From the NCBI RefSeq assembly GCF_015767275.1, contig NZ_JADWMY010000007.1, positions 62,001-126,000 of the forward strand: 64,000 nucleotides of DNA, read 5' to 3'. Of this stretch, positions 48,315-57,868 are shown one piece after another; position 1 is the stretch's first letter; every line of letters starts with the position of its first letter. Position numbers and translations under genes: made by a program. This DNA is from Herbaspirillum sp. AP02 (GTDB lineage Bacteria; Pseudomonadota; Gammaproteobacteria; Burkholderiales; Burkholderiaceae_D). The notes beneath the pieces were generated by a model, which had not been told where the DNA came from, did not search any database, and was given only the letters and a program-made list of their open reading frames with translations.

Positions 48315-49562
48315 TCACCTGACGGCAGCCCCGCTCTCGAACCACTTGCCGATCACCGCCCGTTCGTCATCGGTGATGTGGGTCATGTTCCCCAGTGGCA
48401 TGGATTTCTGTACCACGGCCTGTTGATAGATCTGCTGCGCATGCTGGGCGATGTTGTCGGGCGAATCCAGCAACACGCCCTTGCCCGGCACCGGCATCAG
48501 GGTCGGCTTGGCTGCGTGGCACTGGATGCAGCGCGCCTGTATCACCTGCTGCACCTGGGCGAACCCGACAGCCGATGGCGCGGCCGCTGCACTACCGGAC
48601 TCAGCAGGAGTGGCCGCGGCGGGAGCCGGGGCAGCCGGCGTGGCCTGCATCGCCGGGCTCATCCAGAGGATCACCGCCAGCAGCAGCACCACCGCAACCC
48701 CGGGGTACCACCAGTTGGTGACACCCTTGTGGCGCAACACGAAGAACTGCCGGATCAGCGCGCCGGCGGCCATGATGAACAGCAGCACCAGCCAGTTATG
48801 CGGCGCGCTGTAGGTCATGCTGTAGTGATTGGACAGCATCGCGAACAGCACCGGCAGGGTGAAGTAGGTGTTGTGCACGCTACGCTGCTTGCCACGCTTG
48901 CCGTGGATGGGGTCGGGAGCCTGCCCGGCCCGCATCGATGCCACCATCTTGCGCTGCCCGGGAATGATCCACATCAGCACGTTGGCGCTCATGATGGTGG
49001 CCAGCGAGGCGCCGCTGATGAGAAAGGCCGCGCGACCCGAGAACAGATGGCAGGCCGCCCACACCGAGACGATCACCTGCAGTCCCACCAGCAGGTTGAC
49101 CAGCCGGTCCGCACCGGGGCGGTCACCGATGGTGCTGCAGATGGCGTCGTAGATCAACCAGTTGAAGAGCAGGAAGGCGATGGCGGTACCACCAGCCATC
49201 GAGGCCGACATGTCGAACACATTGCGGTCCACCAGGAACACGTTGGCATTGAACAGGTACAGCAGTGAGAACAGGGCAAAGCCCGACAACCAAGTACTGT
49301 AGGACTCCCAATAGAACCAGTGCAGGTGCTCGGGCAAGGCCTTGGGCGCCAGCAGGTATTTCTGCGGATTGTAGAAGCCGCCGCCGTGGACCGCCCACAG
49401 CTCGCCACCGACGCCTTTTTCCTTCAGCTCGGGATCGCTGGGCGCCACCAGGCTGTTATCCAGCCAGACGAAATAGAAGGACGAACCGATCCAGGCAATG
49501 GCCGTGATCACGTGCAGCCAGCGCAGCAGCAGGTTCAGCCAGTCGAGTAGATATGCTTCCAT
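48315..49562 (-). CDS. puuD: Urate hydroxylase PuuD (membrane protein with cytochrome c domain)
   Basis: A 415-residue enzyme that oxidises urate to 5-hydroxyisourate, passing electrons to the respiratory chain rather than to oxygen. Residues 1-310 hold about eight membrane helices, opening LLDWLNLLLRWLHVITAIAWIGSSFYFVWLDN, the urate_ox_N signature. After an Ala/Pro linker (about 308-330) a small cytochrome c domain carries the haem motif C345-I-Q-C-H349 and a Met ligand in MPLGNM. It is convergent with puuE, which uses a later product. The intermediates hydrolysed by HiuH and UraD have no gene here. Confidence 0.94.
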   Translation of the reverse strand: MEAYLLDWLNLLLRWLHVITAIAWIGSSFYFVWLDNSLVAPSDPELKEKGVGGELWAVHGGGFYNPQKYLLAPKALPEHLHWFYWESYSTWLSGFALFSLLYLFNANVFLVDRNVFDMSASMAGGTAIAFLLFNWLIYDAICSTIGDRPGADRLVNLLVGLQVIVSVWAACHLFSGRAAFLISGASLATIMSANVLMWIIPGQRKMVASMRAGQAPDPIHGKRGKQRSVHNTYFTLPVLFAMLSNHYSMTYSAPHNWLVLLFIMAAGALIRQFFVLRHKGVTNWWYPGVAVVLLLAVILWMSPAMQATPAAPAPAAATPAESGSAAAAPSAVGFAQVQQVIQARCIQCHAAKPTLMPVPGKGVLLDSPDNIAQHAQQIYQQAVVQKSMPLGNMTHITDDERAVIGKWFESGAAVR

Positions 49563-49720
49563 GATGTTCCGCTCTCAAGTACCGCCGATCATTCCCCATC
49601 ACGACCAGGGGTGATCCATTTCCGGGATTGCCGTCCCGCCGTTCCGGGCGCGCCATCCATGCACCCGGGGACCGACAGTGTAGCCAATTCCGGCCCGCGC
49701 CACGCAGGGCGGCGCGCCAA

Positions 49721-49750
49721 CAAAAAATGCCGGATCGAATGATCCGGCAT
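49721..49750 (-). terminator. Terminator of the Tsx-like channel gene
   Basis: ATGCCGGATC (49727-49736) pairs with GATCCGGCAT (49741-49750). The A-run just left of it gives a U-run for the minus-strand transcript. Confidence 0.88.
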
Positions 49751-49788
49751 CGCCATGATGCTGCCAACCGCGGCAGCGACCGGACCGC

Positions 49789-50613
49789 TTAGAAGTGGTA
49801 CTCGGCGCGCACCATCGGGGTCTTGGCCAGCGAGCCCGGGACATTGCTCGGGTTGCCGAACTTGTTACGCCAGTACTGGTATTCCAGGCCGACGCGCAAC
49901 TTGTTTTTACCCATGCCCATCGAGGTACCCAGGTCGTACATGACCTGGCCATCGAAGTTGACTTCGGGACCGGTGGAGCCACCGAATTCGTTCTTGCCCT
50001 TGGCCGCGATGTAGTTCATGTAGCCTTCGAAGGCCCAGCCGGAAGCGCCCAGAGGGATACCCCAGGCCAGGTTCAGCATCGGGTGCGTGTCATACTCATA
50101 GCGACTCGCCACGCCAACGGGCTTGTTGCTTTCGAAGAGCGCCAGCACACTCACATTCAGGAAGCCAGGCACATCCATCATCAGGGTCGGACCAATCACC
50201 CACATGCGCTTCTTGGACCCGTAGCCCTTGTCGTTCTTGGTGTTCCAGTCAAAACCCAAGGTCAGGCCAACCCCACGCGCCGGGCCAAAGGACAGGTCCT
50301 TGCCGCTGATCTTGCCGATATCCAGCGTGTTGCGATAGACGACGTAGAATTCCCGGGCATTGTCATCCTTGTTATCCGACAGCAGCATGTCAATGTTGAG
50401 GAAATTGGTGCCGTACTTGTAGCCGCTTGCATGCTGGAAGTTGACGATGTTCTTGCTGATATCCTGCGAATTGTAGGGCTCGGCAAAACGGGTACCGTAA
50501 CGGTAGCCGATTGAGTTGTCCGCCCAGTCCAGTGCATGAGCTGACATGCTGCATGCCGCCGAGGCGACTACCGCCGCCATCATCCAGTACTTCCCCTTGA
50601 TACCCGTCTTCAT
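49789..50613 (-). CDS. Tsx-like nucleoside-specific outer membrane channel
   Basis: A 274-residue outer-membrane protein from the ATG at 50613, preceded by GGAGAAAC; the frame is open further but without signal. A Sec signal peptide of about 28 residues ends SAHA. The mature barrel begins LDWADNSIGYRYGTRFAEPYNSQDISKNIVNFQHASGYKYGTNFLNIDML, typical of the Tsx/OmpK channel family, and ends MVRAEYHF with terminal Phe. Tsx channels pass nucleosides across the outer membrane. Sitting between puuD and two ABC importers, it is a natural entry pore for nucleosides or nucleobases. Confidence 0.87.
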   Translation of the reverse strand: MKTGIKGKYWMMAAVVASAACSMSAHALDWADNSIGYRYGTRFAEPYNSQDISKNIVNFQHASGYKYGTNFLNIDMLLSDNKDDNAREFYVVYRNTLDIGKISGKDLSFGPARGVGLTLGFDWNTKNDKGYGSKKRMWVIGPTLMMDVPGFLNVSVLALFESNKPVGVASRYEYDTHPMLNLAWGIPLGASGWAFEGYMNYIAAKGKNEFGGSTGPEVNFDGQVMYDLGTSMGMGKNKLRVGLEYQYWRNKFGNPSNVPGSLAKTPMVRAEYHF

Positions 50614-50971
50614 AGTTTCTCCCTGTGTTGCTTGTCTAAAAAATGACTGTTGACCCGGAGCCCGGTTCGATCCTGCGGCGTACTGCACTCTCCCCGCCAC
50701 AGCATCGAGATCCGCCCCCTTAAGTGCTTGCACTCGTCAAATAAGGCCTGGCAAATTGCTGACAGCACTGCCGACACCCGCACCGACGGCAGCGATTACG
50801 CAAAGCTCGTGCCAGCCCTTCCGAAGGCTCCGCTTGACTTGCCTGCCACGGCAAAAACACGAGTCGCTTTCCCCCGAAAGGACAGGCATCGGCCCGCGCA
50901 GGGGCGCAATCCTAGCCGAGTCCGAGCCGAATCCCAAGGGCCTGCGAGCGATACCGCATGGCTGCCAAATC

Positions 50972-50985
50972 GATTGTCAACAATC
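50972..50985. promoter_or_regulatory. Palindromic operator candidate (perfect copy)
   Basis: GATTGT-CA-ACAATC, a perfect 14-bp palindrome, the best copy of the motif also seen at 43892 and 51126. It lies 340 bases before the NMT1-type binding-protein gene and 359 before the Tsx-like gene. Confidence 0.5.
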
Positions 50986-51125
50986 ATCCGGGCCTTCCCG
51001 CAGCCGACAAGAAACAGGCAAAGGCGCTACTGATAGGCCTTCCAGCGCCGTCGTCGCATTTTTTTTAGTGCATTTTTATCTATGAAGGTGCAAGCAAGCA
51101 CCAAATTGTTGCAAATGGATTTTTT

Positions 51126-51137
51126 GATTGTCGACAA
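51126..51137. promoter_or_regulatory. Palindromic operator candidate (second copy)
   Basis: GATTGTCGACAA with the core palindrome TTGTCGACAA, inside an AT-rich segment about 180 bases before the NMT1-type binding-protein start. Confidence 0.5.
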
Positions 51138-51311
51138 AAAATCTGGCTGCTGTTGATCATCCCGGACCAGGTTGCGAACCGGCATCCGCTTGACAGCGCG
51201 AGCCGCACGGAGCGCGAGCGTGATCGCCGGGGTCGGCCGGCGCTTGGCACATTAAATGCTTTTAGCCGGTGGGAATCTGCCATTCAAACGAACCAGGAAG
51301 GGAAGTCCACC

Positions 51312-52343
51312 GTGCATTCCAGCAAGTTCTTCAAATTCGGCATCAGCCTGCTGCTCGGTGCCAGCTGCACCCTCGCGGCGGCCCAGGAAACCAGGATCAA
51401 GTTCCAGCTCGACTGGCGTTTCGAGGGTCCGTCGGCCCTGTTCCTGGTGGCCAAGTCCAAGGGTTACTTCGCCCAGGAAAAACTGGATGTCACCATCGAT
51501 GCCGGCAATGGATCGGGCAATGCGGTCAACCGTGTGGCCTCGGGGACCTATGACATGGGCTTCGCCGACATGGCCGCGCTGATGGAATTCACTGCCAACA
51601 ATCCGGATGCACCGGGCAAGCCAGTAGGCGTGATGATGGTCTACAACGACACGCCGGCGGCGATCTTCTCGCTGAAGAAAACGGGCATCAAGAAACCAGC
51701 CGACCTGGTCGGCAAGAAGCTGGGGTCACCGGTATTCGACGCCGGCCGCCGCGCCTATCCCATCTTCGCCAAGGCCAATGGCCTGGACGCCTCCAAGGCG
51801 CAGTGGACCAGCATGGACCCGCCGCTGCGCGAAACCATGCTGGCGCGGGGCGACGTGGATGCCATCACCGGTTTCTACTTCACCTCGCTGCTGAACCTCA
51901 ATGCCCGCGGCATCAAGGATGAAGACGTCAACGTGATGATGTATCCGGACTATGGCGTGCGCCTGTACGGCAATGCCATCATCGCCTCCGATACCATGGT
52001 CAAGCAGAAGCCGGAAGCCATCAAGGGCTTCCTGCGCGCCTTCGCCAAGGCCAGCCGGGACGTGATGGCCAATCCGGACGCCGCCATCAAGGTACTCAAG
52101 GAGCGCGACGGCCTGATCGACGAGAAACTCGAACTGCGTCGCCTCAAGCTGGCCATCGCCAGCGCCATCGCCACGCCGCACGCCAAGTCGGAAGGCTATG
52201 GCCAGGTCTACGGTCCGCGCCTGACGCTGATGGCCTCGCAGGTCTCGGATGCCTACGGCACCAAGACCCGGGTCAACGCGGACAAGATCTGGAATGCCAG
52301 CTTCCTGCCTTCCAAGGCCGAACTGGACGTGTTCCCCAAGTAA
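51312..52343 (+). CDS. ABC transporter substrate-binding protein, NMT1/THI5 (SsuA-like) family
   Basis: A 343-residue periplasmic protein starting at the GTG 51312 with an AGGAAGGG ribosome site; the open frame before it has no family similarity. The signal peptide covers about 25 residues, ending TLAAAQ. The fold begins RIKFQLDWRFEGPSALFLVAKSKGYFAQEKLDVTIDAGNGSGNAVNRVASG, the NMT1/THI5-like pattern of sulfonate, nitrate, thiamine-precursor and related binding proteins. Partners are the ATPase at 52427 and the permease at 53240. Purine-catabolic neighbours suggest a heterocyclic nitrogen compound as ligand. Confidence 0.88.
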   Translation: MHSSKFFKFGISLLLGASCTLAAAQETRIKFQLDWRFEGPSALFLVAKSKGYFAQEKLDVTIDAGNGSGNAVNRVASGTYDMGFADMAALMEFTANNPDAPGKPVGVMMVYNDTPAAIFSLKKTGIKKPADLVGKKLGSPVFDAGRRAYPIFAKANGLDASKAQWTSMDPPLRETMLARGDVDAITGFYFTSLLNLNARGIKDEDVNVMMYPDYGVRLYGNAIIASDTMVKQKPEAIKGFLRAFAKASRDVMANPDAAIKVLKERDGLIDEKLELRRLKLAIASAIATPHAKSEGYGQVYGPRLTLMASQVSDAYGTKTRVNADKIWNASFLPSKAELDVFPK

Positions 52344-52426
52344 ATCATTTATATTTTTTCCGGTCCCGCCCCTGACTGCCCGCAATGGGCCGGTCAGGAT
52401 CAAGGCCCCCTTAGCAGACCGTTTCC

Positions 52427-53212
52427 ATGAGCGAACCCTTCGTCGATTTCCGCCACGTCTACCTGGCCTATGATGGCGCCACCGAATTCGCGGTGGAAGA
52501 CATCGACCTGCAGACCCGCGCGGGCGAATTCATCGCCATCGTCGGCCCCTCCGGCTGCGGCAAGTCGACCTTCATGAAGCTGGCCACGGGCCTCAAGCAG
52601 CCCAATCGCGGCAGCGTCGTCATCGATGGCCAGCCGGTGACCGGGCCGCTGAAGTTCGTGGGCATGGCCTTCCAGGCGCCGACCTTGTTGCCGTGGCGCA
52701 CTACCCTGGATAACGTGCTGTTGCCGCTGGAGATCGTTGAACCCTACCGGCGTGCCTTCAAACAGAAGAAGGCCGAATACACCGAGCGCGCCCTGAAACT
52801 GCTCAAGACCGTGGGCCTGGAGGGCTATGCCGACAAGTTTCCCTGGCAACTGTCGGGGGGCATGCAGCAGCGCGCCTCGATCTGTCGGGCATTGATCCAC
52901 GAACCCAAGATGCTGTTGCTGGACGAGCCCTTCGGCGCGCTTGATGCCTTCACCCGCGAGGAACTGTGGTGCGTGCTGCGCGACCTGTGGGCCGAGCGCC
53001 GTTTCAATGTCATCCTGGTCACGCATGACCTGCGCGAGGCAGCCTTCCTGGCCGACACCATCTACGTGATGAGCAAGCGCCCGGGACGCATCGTGGTCCG
53101 CCGCGAAAACCCGCTGCCGCGCCCTTGCGAGCTGGAAACCACCTATACCGACGGCTTCAACGCGCTGGTGCATGAACTGCGCGAGCACATCGGCCATGTG
53201 CGCAACACCTGA
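52427..53212 (+). CDS. ABC transporter ATPase (nitrate/sulfonate/taurine type)
   Basis: A 261-residue ATP-binding subunit. Walker A GPSGCGKST (40-48), Q-loop GMAFQAPTLLPWRTTLDNVLLPLE, signature LSGGMQQRASICRAL, Walker B MLLLDEPFGALDAFTREEL and switch VTHDLREAAFLADTIYVMSKRPGRI all follow the SsuB/TauB/NrtD pattern. It lies between the binding protein and permease genes of the same operon. Confidence 0.93.
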   Translation: MSEPFVDFRHVYLAYDGATEFAVEDIDLQTRAGEFIAIVGPSGCGKSTFMKLATGLKQPNRGSVVIDGQPVTGPLKFVGMAFQAPTLLPWRTTLDNVLLPLEIVEPYRRAFKQKKAEYTERALKLLKTVGLEGYADKFPWQLSGGMQQRASICRALIHEPKMLLLDEPFGALDAFTREELWCVLRDLWAERRFNVILVTHDLREAAFLADTIYVMSKRPGRIVVRRENPLPRPCELETTYTDGFNALVHELREHIGHVRNT

Positions 53213-53239
53213 CCCTGATCGACCGGCCAAGGACCGACC

Positions 53240-54019
53240 ATGAAAACACCGTTCAACGGCAAGCTCAACAAGGCCGCCACCACCCTCGCGCCGTGGTTCC
53301 TGCTGATCGTCATCCTCGGCATCTGGCAGTTCATCTGCAGTGTCTGGCAGGTCTCGGACTTCATCTTCCCCAGTCCGGCATCGATCCTGCAGGCCATGGT
53401 GGACTATGCCGGGCCGATCACCGAGCATGCGCTCTCGACCTTCTGGGTCACCATGGTGGGCTTTGCCATTGCGGTGTTCGTAGGAGTGACGCTGGGTCTC
53501 CTGATCGGCTCCTCGCCCATGCTGTATGCCGCCGCCTATCCCCTGATGACGGCCTTCAATGCCTTGCCCAAGGCCGCTTTCGTGCCGGTGCTGGTGGTCT
53601 GGTTCGGGATCGGGGCGGGGCCGGCGATCCTGACGGCCTTCCTGATTTCCTTCTTCCCCATCATGGTCAACATCGCCACCGGACTGGCCACGCTGGAGCC
53701 TGAACTGGAGGACGTGTTGCGCGTGCTGGGCGCGCGCCGCATGGATATCCTGCTGAAGGTGGGCCTGCCGCGCTCGATGCCCTACTTCTTTGCCTCGCTG
53801 AAGGTGGCCATCACGCTGGCCTTCGTGGGCTCCACGGTGTCCGAGATGAATGCCTCCAACCAGGGCATCGGCTATCTGCTGGTATCGGCCGGATCGTCGA
53901 TGAAGATGCCGCTGGCCTTTGCCGGGCTGGTGGTGATCGGTGCCATGGCCATGGCGATGTACGAACTGTTTGCGATCATCGAACGGCGCACCACCGGCTG
54001 GGCGCATCGCGGAAAATGA
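53240..54019 (+). CDS. ABC transporter permease (nitrate/sulfonate/taurine type)
   Basis: A 259-residue permease with about six helices. The SsuC-like segments FIFPSPASILQAMVDY, VTLGLLIGSSPMLYAAAYPLMTAFNALPKAAFVPVLVVWFGIG and the EAA loop RVLGARRMDILLKVGLPRSMPYFFASLKVA are visible. It completes the NMT1-type importer. A 190-base gap then separates it from the BMP-type operon on the same strand. Confidence 0.92.
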   Translation: MKTPFNGKLNKAATTLAPWFLLIVILGIWQFICSVWQVSDFIFPSPASILQAMVDYAGPITEHALSTFWVTMVGFAIAVFVGVTLGLLIGSSPMLYAAAYPLMTAFNALPKAAFVPVLVVWFGIGAGPAILTAFLISFFPIMVNIATGLATLEPELEDVLRVLGARRMDILLKVGLPRSMPYFFASLKVAITLAFVGSTVSEMNASNQGIGYLLVSAGSSMKMPLAFAGLVVIGAMAMAMYELFAIIERRTTGWAHRGK

Positions 54020-54209
54020 GGCAAATCGGGCTTTGCGCCACGGCGCCGGGGCCAACGCGGCGAAAGCGGTATGCGGCGCGGCCCAATTTGTCTATGATGT
54101 CGCGCGTGCGCGCCGGCAGACCGCCGCAGCAGGCAGCTGAAGAAACCGGGGCAGAGGGGCTGCCCGCGACCATCGATGCAACAACGATACGAAACCACAG
54201 GGAAATCAC

Positions 54210-55754
54210 GTGAGCGCAGTTCCACTCCGTCTTGAAATCAGCCATGTGCGCAAGTCCTATCCGGGCGTGCTGGCCAACGACGATGTCAGCCTGGCGGTCG
54301 CGCCCGGCGAGATCCACGCCGTGCTCGGCGAGAACGGCGCGGGCAAGTCCACCTTGATGAAGATCATCTTCGGCGCGGTCAAGCCCGATGCCGGCGAACT
54401 CCGCTGGAACGGCGAGACCGTGCAGATCGCCAATCCGCAGGTGGCGCGCAAGCTGGGCATCGCCATGGTATTCCAGCACTTCTCGCTGTTCGATACGCTC
54501 ACCGTGACCGAGAACATCGCCCTGGGCCTGGATGCCAAGACCGATCTGAAGGAACTGGCCGAGCGCATCACCCGTACCGGCGACAAATATGGCCTGGAAC
54601 TGGAACCACAACGCCATGTGCACACCCTGTCGGTGGGCGAGCGCCAGCGCGTGGAAATCGTGCGCGCCCTGCTGACGGAGCCGCAACTGCTGATCCTGGA
54701 CGAACCGACCTCGGTGCTGACGCCACAGGCGGTGGAAAAACTCTTCGTCACCCTGCGTCGCCTGGCCGACGAGGGTTGCAGCATCCTCTACATCAGCCAC
54801 AAGCTCGACGAAATCCGCGCCCTGTGCCATAGCGCCACGGTGATGCGCGGCGGTCGCGTGACCGGCAACTGCGATCCGCGCAATGAAAGCAGCGCCAGTC
54901 TCTCGCGCATGATGATCGGCGACGAACTGGTACGCCTGCAGCGCGAACGCAATCCCGATTCGCAGCGCAATGAGCGCAAGCTGCACGTCAATCGCCTGTC
55001 GCTGCCCAAGGCCCACCTGTTCGCCACCGAACTGAAGGACATCGAATGCGAAGTGCGGGCTGGCGAGATCGTCGGCATCGCCGGGGTGTCCGGCAACGGC
55101 CAGCAGGAATTGCTGGCGGCGCTCTCGGGCGAGGACCAGCGCGCCGCACCCAACATGATCATGCTGGGCGGCAAGGCGGTCGGTGATCTGTCGCCCAACC
55201 CGCGCCGCGCCGCCGGGCTCGGCCTGGTGCCAGAAGAACGCCTGGGACGCGGTGCCGTCCCCACGCTCTCGCTGACGGCCAACATGCTGCTGTCACACCA
55301 GAAGGCGCCTTACGTGAAGCGCGGCATGATCGATTTCGCCTTCACGCGCCGCGCTGCGGCCTCCATCATCGAACGCTTCAAGGTCAAGGCGGCCGGTCCT
55401 GATGCGCCGGCCAAGAGCCTCTCGGGCGGCAACCTGCAGAAATTCATCGTCGGCCGCGAGATGGAGCGCAAGCCCGCCGTCTTCGTAGTGGCACAGCCGA
55501 CCTGGGGCGTGGACGTGGGCGCGGCGGCACAGATCCACGGCGAAATCTTGAAACTGAAACAGGAAGGGTGTGCGGTGCTGGTGATCTCGGAAGAACTGGA
55601 CGAATTGTTCGCATTATGTGACCGCCTGCACGTCATCGCCAAGGGTCGGCTGTCGCCCTCCATTCCCATCGAGCAGGCCACCCGCGAGCAGGTCGGCGTG
55701 TGGATGAGCGGCCTGTGGGATGCCCCCGCCGCCACGGAGGTGGGCCATGGCTGA
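54210..55754 (+). CDS. Nucleoside-type ABC transporter ATPase (two-domain, BMP family system)
   Basis: A 514-residue tandem ATPase of the RbsA/YufO type. The first domain has Walker A GENGAGKST (40-48), signature LSVGERQRVEIVRAL and Walker B LLILDEPTSVLTP; the second keeps the loop GVSGNGQQELL without the Walker Lys and the signature LSGGNLQKFIVGRE, as usual in this family. With two permeases and a BMP lipoprotein it forms an importer like YufNOPQ/NupNOPQ and PnrA systems, which carry purine nucleosides. The start (GTG at 54210) follows AGGGAAA. Confidence 0.9.
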   Translation: MSAVPLRLEISHVRKSYPGVLANDDVSLAVAPGEIHAVLGENGAGKSTLMKIIFGAVKPDAGELRWNGETVQIANPQVARKLGIAMVFQHFSLFDTLTVTENIALGLDAKTDLKELAERITRTGDKYGLELEPQRHVHTLSVGERQRVEIVRALLTEPQLLILDEPTSVLTPQAVEKLFVTLRRLADEGCSILYISHKLDEIRALCHSATVMRGGRVTGNCDPRNESSASLSRMMIGDELVRLQRERNPDSQRNERKLHVNRLSLPKAHLFATELKDIECEVRAGEIVGIAGVSGNGQQELLAALSGEDQRAAPNMIMLGGKAVGDLSPNPRRAAGLGLVPEERLGRGAVPTLSLTANMLLSHQKAPYVKRGMIDFAFTRRAAASIIERFKVKAAGPDAPAKSLSGGNLQKFIVGREMERKPAVFVVAQPTWGVDVGAAAQIHGEILKLKQEGCAVLVISEELDELFALCDRLHVIAKGRLSPSIPIEQATREQVGVWMSGLWDAPAATEVGHG

Positions 55755-56841
55755 GCGCATGCGTTTCCCGCTGCGCCTGGAATTGCGCGGCACACCGTCG
55801 AAGACGATGACCTACCTCTCGCCGGTGATCGCCATCGTCGCCACGCTGCTGCTGGGCGCGCTGCTGTTCCTGGCGCTGGGCAAGGACCCGTTGGCCGGGT
55901 TGAAGGTGTTCCTGATCGATCCCTTCAGTGGCAAGCGCGCCATCAGCGAACTGTTGCTCAAATCGATACCGCTGATCCTGTGCGCACTGGGACTGGCGGT
56001 GTGCTTCCGCGCCAGCATCTGGAACATCGGCGCGGAAGGCCAGTTCACCGTCGGCGCGCTGTGCTCGGGCGCCATGCTGGTCTGGCTGGATGTGCCGGGA
56101 CATGGTATCTCCGGCGGCATGGGTCTGGTCCTCATGATCCTGGCCGGCGTGGTCGGCGGGGCGCTGTGGGCGGCGGTGACGGCCTACCTGCGCGACCAGT
56201 TCAATGCCAATGAAATCCTGGTCTCGCTGATGCTGACCTATGTGGCGCAGCTGTTGCTGATGTGGGCCGTCAATGGTCCGCTGAAGGACCCCAATGGCAT
56301 GAACTTCCCGCAATCGAAGGTGTTTTCCAGCGAGTTCATGCTGCCCATGCTGCTCTCCGGCACACGCCTGCATGTGGGCTTTGCGGTGACCATCGTGCTG
56401 GCAGTGCTGATGGCCATCTTCATGATGCGCAGCCTGCGCGGCTTTTCGCTGATGGTGGGCGGGGTGGCGCCGCATGCGGCGCGTTACGCGGGTTTCTCGG
56501 CACGCTCGGCGCTGTGGGTGTCGCTCTTGATCTCGGGGGCCTTCGCCGGCCTGGCCGGGGCGTTCGAGATCGCCGGGCCGATCGGCCAGTTGCTGCCGTC
56601 GGTATCGCCGGGCTATGGCTTCGCGGCCATCATCGTGGCCTTCATCGGGCGCCTGCATCCGATCGGCGCGATCCTGGGCGGGCTGATCATGTCGCTGCTG
56701 TATCTGGGCGGCGAGCTGGCGCAGTCGCGTCTGGGCCTGCCATCGGCCATCACCGGGGTCTTCCAGGGCATGCTGCTGTTCCTGCTGCTGGCCTGCGATA
56801 CCCTGATCGATTACCGCCTGGCGTGGAACAAGAAAGTCTAA
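55747..56841 (+). CDS. Nucleoside-type ABC transporter permease (first)
   Basis: A 364-residue, roughly nine-helix permease of the branched-chain/BMP type, from the ATG at 55747, which overlaps the ATPase gene by eight bases. LKSIPLILCALGLAVCFRASIWNIGAEGQFTVGALC is the family signature, as is NANEILVSLMLTYVAQLLLMWAVNGPLKDPNGMNFPQS. It corresponds to NupP/YufP. Confidence 0.9.
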   Translation: MAERMRFPLRLELRGTPSKTMTYLSPVIAIVATLLLGALLFLALGKDPLAGLKVFLIDPFSGKRAISELLLKSIPLILCALGLAVCFRASIWNIGAEGQFTVGALCSGAMLVWLDVPGHGISGGMGLVLMILAGVVGGALWAAVTAYLRDQFNANEILVSLMLTYVAQLLLMWAVNGPLKDPNGMNFPQSKVFSSEFMLPMLLSGTRLHVGFAVTIVLAVLMAIFMMRSLRGFSLMVGGVAPHAARYAGFSARSALWVSLLISGAFAGLAGAFEIAGPIGQLLPSVSPGYGFAAIIVAFIGRLHPIGAILGGLIMSLLYLGGELAQSRLGLPSAITGVFQGMLLFLLLACDTLIDYRLAWNKKV

Positions 56842-56857
56842 GGAATCAGGACAGGAC

Positions 56858-57778
56858 ATGGAACAACTCGCTCCTCTCATCGCAGCCTCCATCAATGCCG
56901 GCACACCCTTGCTGCTGGCGGCCATCGGGCTGTTGATCAATGAACGCTCCGGCGTGCTCAACCTGGGCGCCGAGGGCATGATGCTGGTGGCGGCCATCGC
57001 CGGCTTCGCTGTCGGCTATGCCACCAAGAGCCCGCTGCTGGGCTTCATGGCCGGGGCCGTGTGCGGCATGCTGATGGCCACGCTGTTCGCCTGGCTGGCG
57101 CTGCGCCTGGCCACCAACCAGGTGGCCACCGGCCTGGCACTGTCGATCTTCGGCGCGGGCCTGTCGGCGTTCGTCGGTCAGCGCTTCGTGGGACTGGCGC
57201 TGCCGGCCCAACCCAATTCGATTCCCCTGCTGGCAGACATTCCCTTCCTGGGCAAGGCGCTGTTCCACCAGCACTGGATGAGTTACGTGGCACTGGCCCT
57301 GTGCCTGGCCAGCATCTGGTTCCTGTATCGCACGCGTGCCGGGCTGGTGCTGCGCGCGGTGGGCGAGTCGCCGGAGTCGGCCCATGCGCTGGGCTATTCG
57401 GTACGCGGCATCCGCTATCTGGCGCTGCTGTTCGGCGGTGCGTGCTGCGGACTGGCCGGGGCCTATATGTCGCTGGTCTACACCCCGATGTGGGTGGAGG
57501 GCCTGGTGGCCGGACGCGGCTGGATCGCGCTGGCCCTGACCGCATTCGCCACCTGGCGCCCGGCGCGGGTGTTGCTGGGTTCGCTGCTGTTCGGTGGCGT
57601 CACCATCGCCCAGTTCTACCTGCAGGGCATGGGTGTGACGGTGCCGTCGCAGATCCTGTCGATGGCGCCCTACCTGGCCACCATCGTGGTGCTGGCGCTG
57701 ATCTCGCGCAACCCCGACTGGATCCGCCTGAACATGCCGGCCTCCCTGGGCAAGCCCTTCCGTCCGGGGGCGTCCTGA
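56858..57778 (+). CDS. Nucleoside-type ABC transporter permease (second)
   Basis: A 306-residue permease, corresponding to NupQ/YufQ. The opening IAASINAGTPLLLAAIGLLINERSGVLNLGAEGMMLVAAI and the late VGESPESAHALGYSVRGIRYLALLFGGACCGLAGAYMSL are diagnostic. It follows the first permease by 16 bases and precedes the binding-protein gene. Confidence 0.9.
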   Translation: MEQLAPLIAASINAGTPLLLAAIGLLINERSGVLNLGAEGMMLVAAIAGFAVGYATKSPLLGFMAGAVCGMLMATLFAWLALRLATNQVATGLALSIFGAGLSAFVGQRFVGLALPAQPNSIPLLADIPFLGKALFHQHWMSYVALALCLASIWFLYRTRAGLVLRAVGESPESAHALGYSVRGIRYLALLFGGACCGLAGAYMSLVYTPMWVEGLVAGRGWIALALTAFATWRPARVLLGSLLFGGVTIAQFYLQGMGVTVPSQILSMAPYLATIVVLALISRNPDWIRLNMPASLGKPFRPGAS

Positions 57779-57868
57779 TCCACGCCTGTCGTCTTTCCGT
57801 CTTTCGCTTTTTCGTTCCGTTTCTGTAGCAGCACCTGTATTTATCCACTGACCTTGAGGGAGAACACA

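Larger units (their letters stand above)
50614..51311. other. Long divergent control region with paired palindromes
   Basis: About 700 bases between the Tsx-like gene and the NMT1-type operon, with no convincing gene. It contains GATTGTCAACAATC at 50972-50985 and GATTGTCGACAA at 51126-51137, separated by 154 bases, and an AT-rich segment at about 51057-51150 that is the likeliest promoter zone. Because both genes diverge from it, the sites could control either. Confidence 0.6.
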
